Shown in pieces: positions 42,747 to 54,525 of a stretch of DNA of 60,000 nucleotides. Numbering within the stretch: position 1 is the first letter of the stretch; every line of letters begins with the position of its first letter. This DNA is from Glandiceps talaboti (taxonomy: Eukaryota > Hemichordata > Enteropneusta > Spengelidae), in the NCBI RefSeq assembly GCF_964340395.1, contig NC_135552.1:4913201-4973200 (forward strand), in the 5' to 3' direction. The notes beneath the pieces are model-generated. The model saw only the letters and a program-made list of their open reading frames with translations. It was not told the DNA's origin and did no database searches. The translations under genes were made by a program, and so were the position numbers.

Positions 42747-44332
42747 CTAACAGGTGTTTTCAATATTGCCATCGTTATTTGGACGTAACACCTCATCAAA
42801 GTTATCCCCATAGATCTCACAAGTATTGGGTAAAATACAACAGGTAGTAATGTGGTTAGGTACATGTACCAGTGAGCTATCATATCTTTTCATAAGACAC
42901 CGCCACCGCCCTTTGAAATAACCAAACGCATGTTAAACAACATATCTTGCTTTGCTTAACTTTGAGTTGAAGATCTCCTTCATTCTAGCTAGGTTACCAA
43001 TCTCAGGATAAGGCTTCATCAACCATGGTAGCAATGGATATGCTGGATCCCCTATGATAAGCACTGGGACTGGAACACCATGTATTTGCTGTGTCCACTG
43101 TAGCCAGGGAGAGGATATTCAGGCATTAGGCCAGGGAAAATAAAAAAAAAATGTGTGTGTATGTAAATGACTTACCACAACTGAACTGATGTACTTCAGT
43201 AGTGCTACAGGCATGTTGTGGTGTCTGTCAACCTGTGTGTGTGTGATATGCAGCTTAGGTCTAAAACGTGTCTTTTTGGTCAAAGTTGTTTAGTTCCAAA
43301 ACCACTTAGCAGATTGGGTTGAAATTTATTCTGGGTTTGTGTGGATGAAGGTGTAGATCTTGGTATGTGTAGATGAAATTTTATTCACAAAAAATCTCAA
43401 ATTTGGTCAAAAACATATCTTGAAAATTACATGGTGGAACTTGGTGGGGATGATTTTGGAGATGTTATTCTGCAATTATTCAAAACATTTTGACACAAAT
43501 GGCCCTAGCAACCATGTCCACACCCTTAGCAACAGTGGAATGATGATGCAGATTACAAAGATATAACAGGGATGGGTAAGTAAGTGAATAAAATGCCATT
43601 GGCGCTATTTTATTTAGTCTGGCCTTAATCTCAAATAATGTTTTGTAACAACATGACACATGAAGAGTGTAGCATTGTATATGTATTTAACTTCAAGAAC
43701 TGGCAGGCTAAATGTGATTTTGTATAGCAACCATGGTACTGCCAACACAATCCTCACTCCTCTATACACTTACACTTAAATAAGAATCAATCTACTTACA
43801 TTAAGGAAAAGTTCACCAACATTTCCTCTCTGGTATAGAGTTGAGTTCGCTAATATCCTGGCATCATGAACTCGTCCTGGCCAACCGACATTTATGTCTA
43901 TAAATCTAAAATCAAGGCAATTAAACATGGTAAACATGATTTGCCATTCTAGGTACATACGGTTTGTTTACATTACATTTTTCATGCTTTTTATATCTAT
44001 ATCAGATCCAATGACTGTTAATCGTGCACATTTCAGTCTCAAAACACACCAATCAATGAATTATCAAAGTATGAATTATACATTCTGTGTGCATGTGCAA
44101 TTTATGTGATGGAATTGAATAGCGCAAAGCCAATAAACATAGATTGAAACCAAAATCTATGACAAACATTTGCATGTGTATACAGTACCTTTAAAAACGA
44201 GTGAAAACTTTTTCTGTTATAATAATCACTTTGGAAATCCCTAGCTATAGGCTGCAGTATCGGGATGTGGGAACCATCAACGGCACCTGCTAGCTGGTAG
44301 AATCCAGTCTTCATTTGGAATCCTTAAAAATA
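42747..44332 (-). pseudogene. HARBI1-type (DDE_Tnp_4) transposase, catalytic Glu codon now a stop
   Basis: Three coding blocks. 44183-44332: TGFYQLAGAVDGSHIPI (first catalytic Asp) and DYYNRKSFHSFLK, ending at a GTACTG donor. About 43801-43925: FRFIDINVGWPGRVHDARI, ANSTLYQRGNVGELFLN, ending at GTAAGT. About 42747-43110: HGVPVPVLIIGDPAYPLLPW (second Asp), LMKPYPEIGNLARMKEIFNS, ARYVV, then a TAA at 42933-42935, then HAFGYFKGRWRCLMKRYD and a tail to TAG at 42747. In the family the residue at the TAA is the third catalytic acid (ERAFGRLKGRW-type motif), so one substitution (GAA to TAA) both truncates the protein and removes the active-site Glu. N-terminal exons were not found. Confidence 0.8.
43200..43566. 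repeat. Dispersed repeat in transposase intron
   Basis: Phrases such as TTTTTGGTCAAAGTTGTTTAG, 'CCAAAACCACTTAGCAGATTGGG' in pieces, and GTTGCTAGGGC-type wording in reverse near 43500-43540 resemble the dispersed family at 1798-2460 and 22001-22865. It lies between two coding blocks of the transposase, and may be a later insertion. The plus-strand frame at 43360-43566 is not protein-like. Confidence 0.5.
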
Positions 44333-45310
44333 GAACATATTTGACACTTTAATAAATTATAGTCATAAATGACTAATTACAATCCCCAATATATCTTGAA
44401 ATTTTCATAAGATTACAAAAGGAACAGTAACGGGGGAGGGTACGGGTGACATCACAACAACTACAAAGGACTGCCAAATTGATAGAGTGCCATACTTACA
44501 TAAGTTACATTTCTCATAAATGTCATTTTTTTAAAAATGTAATGAAATTGACAAAACAACACCCCTTATAAAATCAATGAGTAGGTACTTGACGAAGGAG
44601 TTCAAGTTCAAAATTACCTAATGACCCAGCTGCTATTGGACAACGCTCAAAGATCAGGCGCTATTCGCAATTTAACAAAAAGCTTAGAGTAAATTGATTG
44701 ATGGCCAGAAAGTTGTTCTTGTAGAGCGCCACAAAACTTCCCGGACAAGTAGCGCAGCCTGAATCGTATTCATGACCAGTATGGCCGGCTTAACTGGTAT
44801 ACATATAAAAGAAATAATGCCTCCTATAGGCATGGATACCAATGAAAACAAACCACTTTTCCAGTACCTGGGGGTAACGTCATTAACTCATCACATTTTG
44901 CCCGAATTATAAGAAAAATCTGGGCAAACAGTGGCGTGTCAGAAAAAAGACTGACAGCCACTCGTCACCGTCTGTATGATTGATTATGGAAAACCGCCCT
45001 GACCCCCCCCCCCCGGCTGCGTGCCTAATGTATCATACAGACAGAACGCAGCAGAGGCATTACAATATATCTAGAGGTGTAAAAGAGAGCGTTGGCTGCA
45101 TTGAGATGATGAAAGAAATTAGGTGTTCACACAAAAGAAGAACGAGATTCTGATGAAGGAGAAGAAGTAAGAAAAAAAGAAACAAGAAGAAGATTCTGCT
45201 GAAGGAGAAGTAACAACAACAAAAGAGGAACAAGAAGGAGGAGGAGGAGGAAAAGATGAAGAGATATATCATGAAGACAAAGGACAATATAAGGTAAGTT
45301 GTGCATAAAT
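44333..45310. other. Non-coding stretch
   Basis: No gene recognised. A C run lies at about 45002-45014. 45150-45290 is GA-rich on the plus strand and gives artefactual Leu/Phe-rich frames on the minus strand. Confidence 0.5.
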
Positions 45311-45430
45311 GTACGTACGTATGTGTGTGTGTGTGCGTGCGTGCGTGTATGTATGTATGTATGTATGTATGTATGGATGGATGGATGGATGGATGAATGG
45401 ATGGATGGATGGATGTATGTATGTATGTAC
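45311..45430. repeat. (GT)n, (GTAT)n and (GGAT)n microsatellite
   Basis: Successive GT, GTAT, GGAT and GTAT arrays. Frames on both strands through it are artefacts. Confidence 0.95.
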
Positions 45431-45710
45431 ATGCTCTTATACTTGTACATGCATGCATCTTTTGGACATGTTAACACGTGTAAGAAATTAATCATAATGA
45501 TTCTATGTGTTTTGAAAACTTACGGGGATTACACTATAAACCACGTGTACAAGTTAGTGGCATTGTCAGTTTGTCTGAAACAGCAGTAAGTATAGAATAC
45601 ATTGTACACATTCAAAATTAAATTTCCATGAATTAACGTAAATATAACAGTAGAAAAAACTTTCTTCACATAAAAAATGTAACATTGATGTTTTTCACTT
45701 TCAGACTGAA

Positions 45711-45926
45711 ATGTCAACGCATGGGAGACGTGCCCTTTCCACACTCCAAGCGGATTTGCTTAAAACTGTTTTTCAAAGGAACATTCAAACAGGAAGCATT
45801 ACCATGAAAGAAGTGAAGGCCAAAAGTTCTTCGCAAGATTTTCGAGCTCAAATGGCTATGTACACTATGTCTATGAGCAGTTCACTAAATTTCTGTGTGA
45901 AGCAATGGAATTTTCGAACTATCTGA
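45711..45926 (+). other. Short protein-like open frame, unassigned
   Basis: ATG frame of 71 codons (MSTHGRRALSTLQADLLKTV, EVKAKSSSQDFRAQMAMYTM). It follows a possible acceptor (TTTCAG just upstream, near 45705) and could be a 5' exon of the decayed gene at 46190-47740, but I found no sequence link between them. Confidence 0.3.
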
Positions 45927-46189
45927 ACTGTAAAAATGTAATGAATCAATTTTTTGAATGTATTTGTATCACAGGGAACACAATGTTTAAGTTAGGCCAG
46001 GTCAGGCAAGGTCAAGACTGATTGTTTTTTATTTCACATTCACATTCGGATCCATCGAAAATGTAATCTTCCCTTTCAAATGCAGGTCAGATAAAGACCG
46101 AATATTTGTTTTGGATTCATATTCATATTCACAGCCAGATCCAAGCCAAATTATATCTTCCCTTTCAAATACAGCCCGTGGATTTTCAC

Positions 46190-47740
46190 AAGGTGATCTC
46201 TATCTGCAGTTAAAGAAATTGCTGGATTTAGTGGCGCAAAATTCAAGACCCCATCCCTGGTTTTGAAGTCGGGACATAATCTAAGTGCAATCAGTGGCAT
46301 TGTGATCTGTAATGGTATTATGAATGACAATGATGTGGAAGTTAAAGAGGTATTTAGTGATGTGATCATTTGAATTTTCTTTTATTTGTGATCAAATTAC
46401 CATAATTGCCTTGTATCTACCAACTAAATTACTTTCCTCAGTGGTGTGCTATACACAGTTCTAATTCTAGAAATTTTTAAGTGGGGTCCCTGGGCCCCTC
46501 CTAGCCAAAAAGTTGGGACATCTGAGAAAAAGAAGGGACAATTTAAAAGAGCTAAATATTTATGAAATAGTAATAATGTATGTTTACTTTCACACAAAGT
46601 GTTTCTATTTCCAAAGTTCTTTTTTGTGATTGCCATAGCATTTATAATTACCTATCAAAATGGACACAATTTTGGAATGCAAATTATGGTCAAGAAGCCG
46701 ACCAGCTGATTCTTTAGAATAGATTTCCCAACATTGTGCTACATGAAAAGCAGGGTCTGGGAATGACGTGTCATTGACAATGACTTCTTGAATGTGTTGT
46801 TTGTTTTGGTATTCAAGTGGTCCTCTTAATTTTATGGCACATATTAAGATTGTTTTGTCCAATAACAGGCTGAACAATTTCAACGGTTATATCAGTCACA
46901 GTGGAACTCAGAATTGCCGGCCATGGCTCTAACTACCATGAGAGAATCTAAGTGGAACATAAATGAGAAACTGCCATGTGCTGAGGACATAATGAAACTC
47001 AGTGAACATTTAAAGAAGGCAATGTCAGAATGTTGCAAAGAATTGAAGAAAAAAACTACAACAGGTATATGGGAAAGATTAAGTTCAATAAAAGGTGTGG
47101 GGAAGTCTCCAAACTTCTACTTGAAACATTCCAGAGAAGAGACCAGGGCCAAGTCAATGATTAAATAGTTGTATCTCTCGGCGAAACAGAGAAACAACTG
47201 CTCAACTACTTTGTATGCATTGAAACACGGGGAAAGAAATGTGCCACTTCTTCTCACCCGCCAAACTCATGAAGCTATGGAGTTATAACTAAAAAAGCCA
47301 CTTCTTCTCACCCGCCAAACTCATGAAGCTATGGAGTTATAACTAAAAAAGCAGGAACAAGCTGGTGTGGAAATGAATAACCCTTATTTCTTTGCTAACC
47401 AGAATTCCATGAAACGGTAGTATTTCAGGGGAAGTGACTATCTGCGCCAGTATGCAGTTGAATGAGGAGCAGTTTGCCCAGGAAATCTGAGATCAACAAG
47501 GATGAGCAAACAAAGTAGCCACTGTATGCCAAATATTAAATTTGAAGACAAATGAGCTGCAGAGCCTTGCCCAGTGTGTGGGGCATGACATCGGCATACA
47601 TATAGTGAGTTTTAATGACAACAGGAAAGGACAGTACAGGCGTCACAATTTAGCAAAGTTTTACTTGCCATGGAAGCCGGCATCATAACAAAATATGAAG
47701 AGCTCAGTTTACAGGATACTGAAATCAGTCTCCAAGGTAA
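46190..47740 (+). pseudogene. Decayed member of a multi-copy family, possibly tyrosine-recombinase-like
   Basis: The protein can be read in pieces. About 46200-46375: KEIAGFSGAKFKTPSLVLKS, GHNLSAISGIV. About 46870-47160: QRLYQSQWNSELPAMALTTM, ESKWNINEKLPCAEDIMKLS. About 47200-47700: PLLLTRQTHEAMEL, NNPYFFANQ, GSDYLRQYAVE, GNLRSTRMSKQ, GHDIGIHI, LLAMEAGIITKYEELSLQ, ending at a GTAAG donor (about 47733). I recall intact relatives from cnidarians and echinoderms in which the last part reads LR(S/T)T.LRK...T, then GHD..VHR.FYRLP. The Arg, the His-Asp motif and a final Tyr suggest a tyrosine-recombinase-like fold of Crypton type, which is inference. Many stops and frame changes and an internal 55-bp tandem duplication show it is dead. 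The minus-strand frame at 46605-46883 overlaps it and is probably chance. Confidence 0.5.
47242..47350. repeat. Exact 55-bp tandem duplication in a pseudogene
   Basis: GCCACTTCTTCTCACCCGCC...AAAAAA occurs at 47242-47296 and again, unchanged, at 47297-47350. The unit encodes LLLTRQTHEAMEL in the surrounding gene fragment. Identity means the duplication is much younger than the decay around it, or an assembly artefact. Confidence 0.85.
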
Positions 47741-50700
47741 GTGCATGTGTGTTAATCATGAAATCTTCCAACAACAGTGAACTAGTAAACTCCATTTTAA
47801 GTAATGCTCATTTTATGCATTTTCTCTCTCAACCATTCACTATACGAGGAACAATTAATACAACTCGATCTAGGCAAAATGACCTATCATTTAGACGTTT
47901 CCCAGATTGCGAAAGACTGAGTCCAGCTAAGTCTCTAAAATCTCACATTTGTCAATCGCTGGGCAAGAGAAGCGTAACCCCTTCTCACCCAATTACTTCT
48001 TTCCTCATTTTTCTACAGTTCCCCTCATCAGCAACGTGCCAAATCAGTACTGCCAGGGGTGAATGACAAGGACCCCTACATCTGGGCAGGCTTCTTTGGT
48101 GCAATCCCAAGTCTAAATCCTACCAGGTATACTCAATGCACTTTGGTTAGGAAACCCTTCCTTGGAAAAAGGAGACAAGATTCAGTTAAAAAAGACAAAA
48201 GATATAAATTTGCATATACATTTAGATTGAAGAAAAAGGTGGCAGTCAAAGGAAGAGACCATGCTGACGGTGGCTTTTTAAAGATGAATTCTCTTTGTGG
48301 TCGACACATTCCCAAATGATGACTTGACTGCTGATAAGTCTTCTAGTCCATCTGGTAATTAATCCTTTTTAATTCTGGTGCATTACTGATCAACTTTCCT
48401 GACGTTAAATGATTGTACCAATTAAGGCTTAATTCACCAAGTTACTGTCTATGGATTTTTTATCCCATATTTGCCATGCGTGTGATGTAAAGCAAGGATG
48501 TCATATCCCTTCATTTCTTAGACAGTGGAAGTAAAGTTGGGAAAGTTGATTGGTTAGGATCCCAGTATATTACCCCACTCAGTTAAACGTACACATAATC
48601 AGATATTGTATTCATTCTTTATCAGTTCGTGTATCGTCTAAATTTAGACACTCAAGCTCATCTAATGCGCATGCTCAGAACTCAGGCTGGGTAATTATGA
48701 ATATGCATAGCGTAAATACGAAGTACTGTACACGGAGTGACGGTCGGCGATTTTCGGCCTGTTTAGACGGATATGGGCCGCCCCTTCGGTCATATTCAGA
48801 TGTGAATATATTAAGAAGAGGTCATTTTACACTATGGCCGAGTGTCAAAGGGGTAAGTTCAAAACTTTGCAAGTTACGGTCAATCGAAATTCGCTTGCTG
48901 TTCACGCAAGCAGGTTTTTGTCACCTAGTCATCAAGTAATAGCACGTCTTTCTCGATTGTTTCTCTGGAGTAGATGTCATCTTCCAGTAGATACTCTTGA
49001 CCAGCCTCGTGCCTGAAAAAGTCAGCTTTCCATCGATGTATAACTCGTTACTCCTAGTCAACCGGGAAAAATGGGGAAAACTTTTTAAATGTCATTGGTC
49101 ATGTTGATCTTGTGTTGAAACCACTGAAACATCTACCACCACGATATATATGACCAAACTTGGATGTCTACGTCTTATCGATCTCCCATGTGATGAATCT
49201 ACGTACTAATTTTTGGGTAATTTATCATCCAAAACGACATAAATACGATAAATGATCACTATGTATACATTAACTCAGTGATGTAACCAACTTGTTGCAA
49301 AAGCGACTACCTGTTTGTAACTACTGTTTATTTCATTATTTCACAGATTCAACCAGTATTAGGATTGAGAGTACTATAAGGTGTAGGTAAACCTAATACT
49401 TTTCTAAATTACTGACGAAGCTCAAATGTAATTCAGGGGTAATTTATAAACCTTGGGTAACTACTGCTTTAGTGGAAGAGGTCAAGTGTTAGGTAACGAA
49501 AATGCGAAGGTTGCAATTTTATGATACATGCTTTTTACAGTAAATATCAGGCCAGCTGTCAGTGGATTGATATCAAGAAGACAGTAACTAGAACATATTA
49601 ACTTTTAATTGATATACATTTTCTAATGATGTACTAATACATCCTTGGCCAGAGACAATGCTGGGAAGCAAGTAGAAAGAGTGTCAGCCAATCTGTGCAG
49701 CAAATGTAGGGAACTGCTGGAACAAGGATTGATAACTAAAATTGAATGGAAAGAAGGATAATTATTTGTTATATCATATGTCTACCAGAAAAAGTGAAGG
49801 AAGCTAACCTTGAAAAAGTACTTTTTCTGTAATTTCCTTTGTCCAGTGCATTTCTTCAGTGCCAACGTTTTCACTGATACTATTTGTTATAAGTATATTC
49901 ACATTTAACATGAACAAAATGCTCAAATGTATAACAGTTTCTTCATATGCCTTCAGACATATAAAACACTAGTATGAAACATTATGCTTGAAGTTTGAGT
50001 TCTAACTACAGTATGCATTGACACCTCCTAAGTGTGAGGTGTCAAAGTCATGACATCAACATCTACCTACACTTGTTTGTGTCCATTTTTTCTTATGAAC
50101 TTTCTTTCATTCAGTCAGTACACGTGTGATTCTGGACCAAGCAGTGCCCCACCACAACACCAACGTTTATATGATGAAAGCAACACACTGGGAAGATGCT
50201 ATTTATGGTCCAATATCATTTCTCTCTCAAACTGTAGCTTAGAAAGAAAATGGAGGCCATTCTGAAAGTGGAATCAAAGTCAAGTTCACGTAATCCATCA
50301 CGATTGAACAAAGAGGAAGAGGTGGCTGCTTGGTGTATTAAACTTCGTAAAGAAAAGTAACCTTGTTTTCTTATTCACTGCGCCGTTCTGAACATCAGGA
50401 AAGGATAAGTAAGGTTCATTTTGTCATATATTTCTCTTTTAAGTTCAGTTAGCCAGTAAAAGACATTTTTAGCAATCCAACATTACATCTAAATTGTAAT
50501 TCTCGGAGTCAAATTGGAAGGGCTCTGTGTAATTAAAGTGTAATTTGGTCACCTGATGACCTTTCATGTGTGTGGGCATCAACTGTGTATGTGGCTGTAA
50601 AGGAGGTTGTGAGTGTGGAGGGTAGTAATAATTGTCCCTTTGTACCTACGTTTTGTTGTTGAGTGCCATAAACATTTCAGCCACTCATGTTATCTGGCGC

Positions 50701-51548
50701 TGCTACCATAGGCCTATAGTGTGTTGATGTTGCACTGGGCAAGTCAATATTTTCAGGTAGTATATTGGGGGCTGAGGTAACGTTTGCGTTTGGTCGTAGT
50801 AAGACATATTAGGAACATGTGGACCAGGTGGTGGTAATGTGGACTGAATATTAACAGGGGGTGGGGGTGGTGGATTAATAATAGTATCAGGCCCAACTAA
50901 ATCAAATATTAACAAATCATCACTAGGTGTATACTGCATTTTGTCAGTTGATGTCGATAAACTCTGCAAATATTTTTAGAATTAGTGACACAAGCTTAAC
51001 CTTAATAAAGTCAGATGTAGAAGGCAATCTTAATATTTTGTAAGGGATATTTAAACTTTACAATAAAGTAATAGCAGTACAGCCTTCGGATTGTCAAGCC
51101 TTAATACACAGATTAGGGCAGTGTTAATACACAAAACAGGATAGTGCAGCCTTAATACGGTAAATGGTACAATAGATGTTACAAATTTAAATTGTAGTAC
51201 AGCAATTGAAAATTTCAAATGAAAAAAAAATTAAATTACTAGGAATAAAATGAAAAATTGGATAAATCAAATACTATGATTCTTAAATTCACAGTCTGTT
51301 TAAAAAATAATATAGCATATAATAAATTATGAAAATGAAAACTTGTCTTTTGCACTTAAGTATTACAATTCTCAAATTCACTATCTGTTCAAGGTTTGAA
51401 ACAAAATTCATTTAAGGACTTAATCAGGAACACACATAACTAAATTATCCATACTGAAAATCTTGATGTCAGCGTCTGTCATGTCCGTCTTCAGGGAGAA
51501 AATTAAATGGACTGTTGGCGACGACTGAACCATCTCATTCACAGACAG
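47741..51548. other. Long stretch without a confirmed gene
   Basis: Contains isolated protein-like scraps: 48059-48319 plus (VKGRDHADGGFLKMNSLCG, basic), 50240-50359 plus (MEAILKVESKSSSRNP, SRLNKEEEVAAWCIKLRKEK, ending in TAA) and 50703-50969 minus (proline-rich, LPPPGPHVPNMSYY). None is recognised and none shows a clear exon chain. 48630-48850 is CpG-richer. The remainder looks like ordinary AT-rich intergenic DNA. Confidence 0.4.
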
Positions 51549-51557
51549 ATAATTCCG

Positions 51558-52021
51558 TAGCTGCAATAATTGTAGCGTTTGATGTGATTTTGAGGGCTTT
51601 TTTCATATGTTTTTGTGCCTTTTTTGTTCCGACGTTTAACCCGAATCAAACGCAAATAGATGAGACCACGTTGAAAACGTGAGCGAAGTGTCAGCGTTCT
51701 GCCCGTTTCAAAATGCTTCATGCGTTGCTACATTTGCCGTTCTTGAGAGAATTGGGGTACCTCTGAACACTACTTGGGTCTTGAAGGCTTCGTAATTAAT
51801 GTTGGAGTTAGGAAATGTGCGATATTTTGCAAGGTAAGGCGTAATTTAGCAGAAAAGTCCGCCCAACTTTGCGATTCAGATCTGAATCGGTTCCGTCTAT
51901 TTGCGTTTGCATTAGAGGAATTGTAGTATATGATTCGGGCTAAAGGTCGAAACTAAAAAAAGCACAAAAACAGACGAAAAAACCTTTAAAATCACATCAA
52001 ACGCTACAGTTATTGCAGCTA
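51558..52021. mobile_element. MULE-like element, same ends as 11155-11263, 9-bp target duplication
   Basis: ATAATTCCG stands directly before (51549-51557) and after (52022-52030). The ends read TAGCTGCAATAATTGTAGCG and, reversed, TAGCTGCAATAACTGTAGCG; pairing continues inward (TTTGATGTGATTTT, TTTTTGTGC, CCCGAATC, AACGCAAATAGA) for at least 100 bases. About 464 bp, no coding capacity; the minus-strand frame at 51539-51721 is an artefact of the arm. Long inverted repeats with a 9-bp duplication fit Mutator-like elements. Confidence 0.85.
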
Positions 52022-52030
52022 ATAATTCCG

Positions 52031-53370
52031 GGAACCAATAAGGATACAAGGACATCCTGGGCTCGCCATCATTTGTGACCCCTGGCATCGGTTCGGTTGT
52101 GATCGTCGATGTTATCTTGGATTACGTTGTGTATTTTTATCCCAAACCCTCCAGTGGAACACGATCATACACTGACTCAGTCGCAGACATGGTTCACACT
52201 ATAACTGTAATGTCTTTATTGCTAATCAGTCAGTGGCTCCATCTCTGTCCATGGCAGTACCTCTTGTCAGACAGCCATATTGCAAAAGAGAGAATTAAAA
52301 TACTTATTTATACAAGTAGACAAAATACATGTTTCAAAAATACCATTCTTATACCAATCAAAATTATAATATCTGTTGTAATGCGCATATTCAAAACAAA
52401 ACTACATTGTGACACATTTTGCAATAATTATGGTTACACTATCAAAATAAATGGGTTTCAGACATAAGCTGTTTACAGAAATTCAGAGTAAGCAGAGGAT
52501 TATTACTTTAGTTATTGCGTATCAGGGTGTACAAGGCTTACAGCTGATAAAGATTCAAACAGTTTATAACAACAATAACAACGGACAGTTCGGACATAGC
52601 ATACAATGCATACAACATGTGACTTTCAATAGCAAATCCATCGACTCGACATAAATGCTCAAAACTCACGAAATCCTGGTAATCCTTCATAACTATTACA
52701 ATTGAGAGTTCTAGAGATACTATATATTCACTCCATCTCGGTAATAGACGTGGATGTCAAAGATAACACACTTTTATGAGCGATTGTAAACAGCAACAGA
52801 AGATTACTGACCTATTGTCAGACAGCCATATTGCAAAAGAGGTCGATTGATGTCTCTGCCTCATGAGGGCGTCCCACAAAAGGTCACAGTGTGATATGCA
52901 TTACAAAGAATTACAGGTCACTGATGAAACAGAGTATACATTATATTTTATCAAAATCATTATATTTTATCAAAAATCAATGATTTTATAACTTTTAAGA
53001 CTTGCTGTTGATTGTTTCTTCGTGTTTGCAGATTCATCTTGTTGAGATTAGAAGTGAACTTTGTCTCTGTCATAAATCAATTTCAATACAATAAAATATC
53101 GCACATTTTTCAAGAATCAGATCAGGCCATCACCTATTTTAACACAGGGAGCCCTGATACAGGAAATGTGCCGGATCAGCACACGCTTTAATTGCAATCA
53201 ATATCATCAATGACATCGTTGATGTCTTCATCTGTAGTCATCCTGCTTTTTTTAGCTATCTCATGACTACAGAAGAAGAAAGAACCCATGTTGGTGTGAG
53301 TGGAAAAAACTTGACAAGGGCCTAAAAGATATCACAGTAGTGATAAAGTAGTCTTAGGTGGTGCACTGGT
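52031..53370. other. Non-coding stretch
   Basis: No gene-like frame of recognisable family. The plus-strand frame 52075-52467 has unremarkable composition and no splice context. CAGACAGCCATATTGCAAAAGAG occurs twice (about 52269 and 52818), a short direct repeat. Confidence 0.45.
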
Positions 53371-53715
53371 GCTTCAAAAGCCAGTGTTCGCCGTGAATTA
53401 ACTCCTGTCTATGTCACAGTTGAGGAACGGAAACAGAGTGAATTGCTTGAAAACAAAACAAAAATGCAAGGGATAAAACTTGTTGAAGCAGCTGTTGAGA
53501 AAGTTTGTGATAGTGATTCAGAATTTGAATTTTCTGAGACATTTAACACTATCAAAAAGGCTAAAAAAAGAAAAAAACTGATAGAATTCTATAAGGAACT
53601 CGAGAACTTCATTGTACTAGAAGCAGCTGAACAGTTGGCAAATTTGAAGAACCTGGACTGGACTGAAATTTGGACTGAACAAAACCCTGTAAAGGGTATA
53701 ACTGGAGGGGTTTAG
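53371..53715 (+). CDS. Hypothetical helical protein segment
   Basis: A frame open from about 53371 to a TAG at 53715 reads ASKASVRRELTPVYVTVEER, KMQGIKLVEAAVEKV, SDSEFEFSETFNTIKKAKKR, FYKELENFIVLEAAEQLANL, NLDWTEIWTEQNPVKG. It is rich in Lys, Glu and Leu with an acidic patch followed by a basic patch, strongly helix-prone, and reads more like real protein than the neighbouring frames. There is no ATG at the beginning (the first is at 53464), so it is likely an exon or a fragment. No family recognised and no neighbours to give context; transposon origin is possible given the surroundings. Confidence 0.35.
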   Translation, partial: ASKASVRRELTPVYVTVEERKQSELLENKTKMQGIKLVEAAVEKVCDSDSEFEFSETFNTIKKAKKRKKLIEFYKELENFIVLEAAEQLANLKNLDWTEIWTEQNPVKGITGGV

Positions 53716-53771
53716 GTGTTTTGCATGACAACGGCTTGTATCACACCCAACCAAAATTGAAAATGTAGATA

Positions 53772-53941
53772 CAGTAAAACCTGTCTAAACCGAACACTCA
53801 TGGGACTGAAAAAGTTTTGTTTAGAGAGGTGTTAGGTTTATAGAGGTTTATGTTATGGTTTCTATGGGCAAGGGACTAAAATAACTTCGGTATAGACAGT
53901 GTTCCAATTTAGACAGGATTTGGTTTCGACAGGTTTTACTG
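53772..53941. mobile_element. pogo/Tigger-like MITE, TA target duplication
   Basis: Begins CAGTAAAACCTGTCTAAACC and ends with the near-exact inverted form (GGTTTCGACAGGTTTTACTG), with TA on both sides (53770-53771, 53942-53943). CAGT termini of this kind mark pogo/Tigger-type Tc1/mariner elements. 170 bp with a further internal pairing, no coding capacity. Confidence 0.85.
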
Positions 53942-53943
53942 TA

Positions 53944-54489
53944 TATATATATTCTATTGTGAAAACACCAAGAGCACACTGAAAGCTCATGTAAGTTTTC
54001 AAATATATGACTGGTAAAAGACGTCTCACCATAGCATACACCCTGATTGAGCTAATGTATGATGCAAGGTTTGTTAACCTTTTTTGTATTGCTAGTCTGT
54101 TTTGGAACCTGAGAGAAAGACGATTAAAATGTTATTGCGTGAATGTATCTTCTGTGTGTGGTTGAGAGACCAATTAATGACTAATTATACTTCGTAAACA
54201 GAGAAAAATATATATTTATTATTAGTATAGGAACAATTTTCAATTACCAAAAATACAGAATAAACCTTATACAATATCTCTCTTTGGAATGTTAATCATG
54301 AAAAAGAGTTTCGGGAGCTGAAAATTGCACATGAAGAAGTGCATATAAAAACTGATATGCTGATATGTCAACTTCGATGGCAAGTTCAAGTTTGAACAAG
54401 TACTGGCTTGGTACTCAAGGTTTTATAAATATGTTTACATAATAGTGGCATCAAAACTTACATGAACATTTTTAAATATCATATATCTC

Positions 54490-54525
<36 letters not shown>

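Larger units (their letters stand above)
41165..44332. mobile_element. PIF/Harbinger-like element, decayed, with convergent gene pair
   Basis: A Myb/SANT-like gene on the plus strand (41165-41560) faces a HARBI1-type transposase on the minus strand (42747-44332). Harbinger elements characteristically carry this pair. Terminal repeats and target duplication were not identified, so the true limits are unknown. Confidence 0.65.

Noticed and set aside
46605-46883. Minus-strand 92-codon frame (KLRGPLEYQNKQHIQEV)
   Set aside because: Fairly protein-like, but it overlaps the decayed plus-strand gene, has no splice context and no family signature that I recognise; left unannotated.
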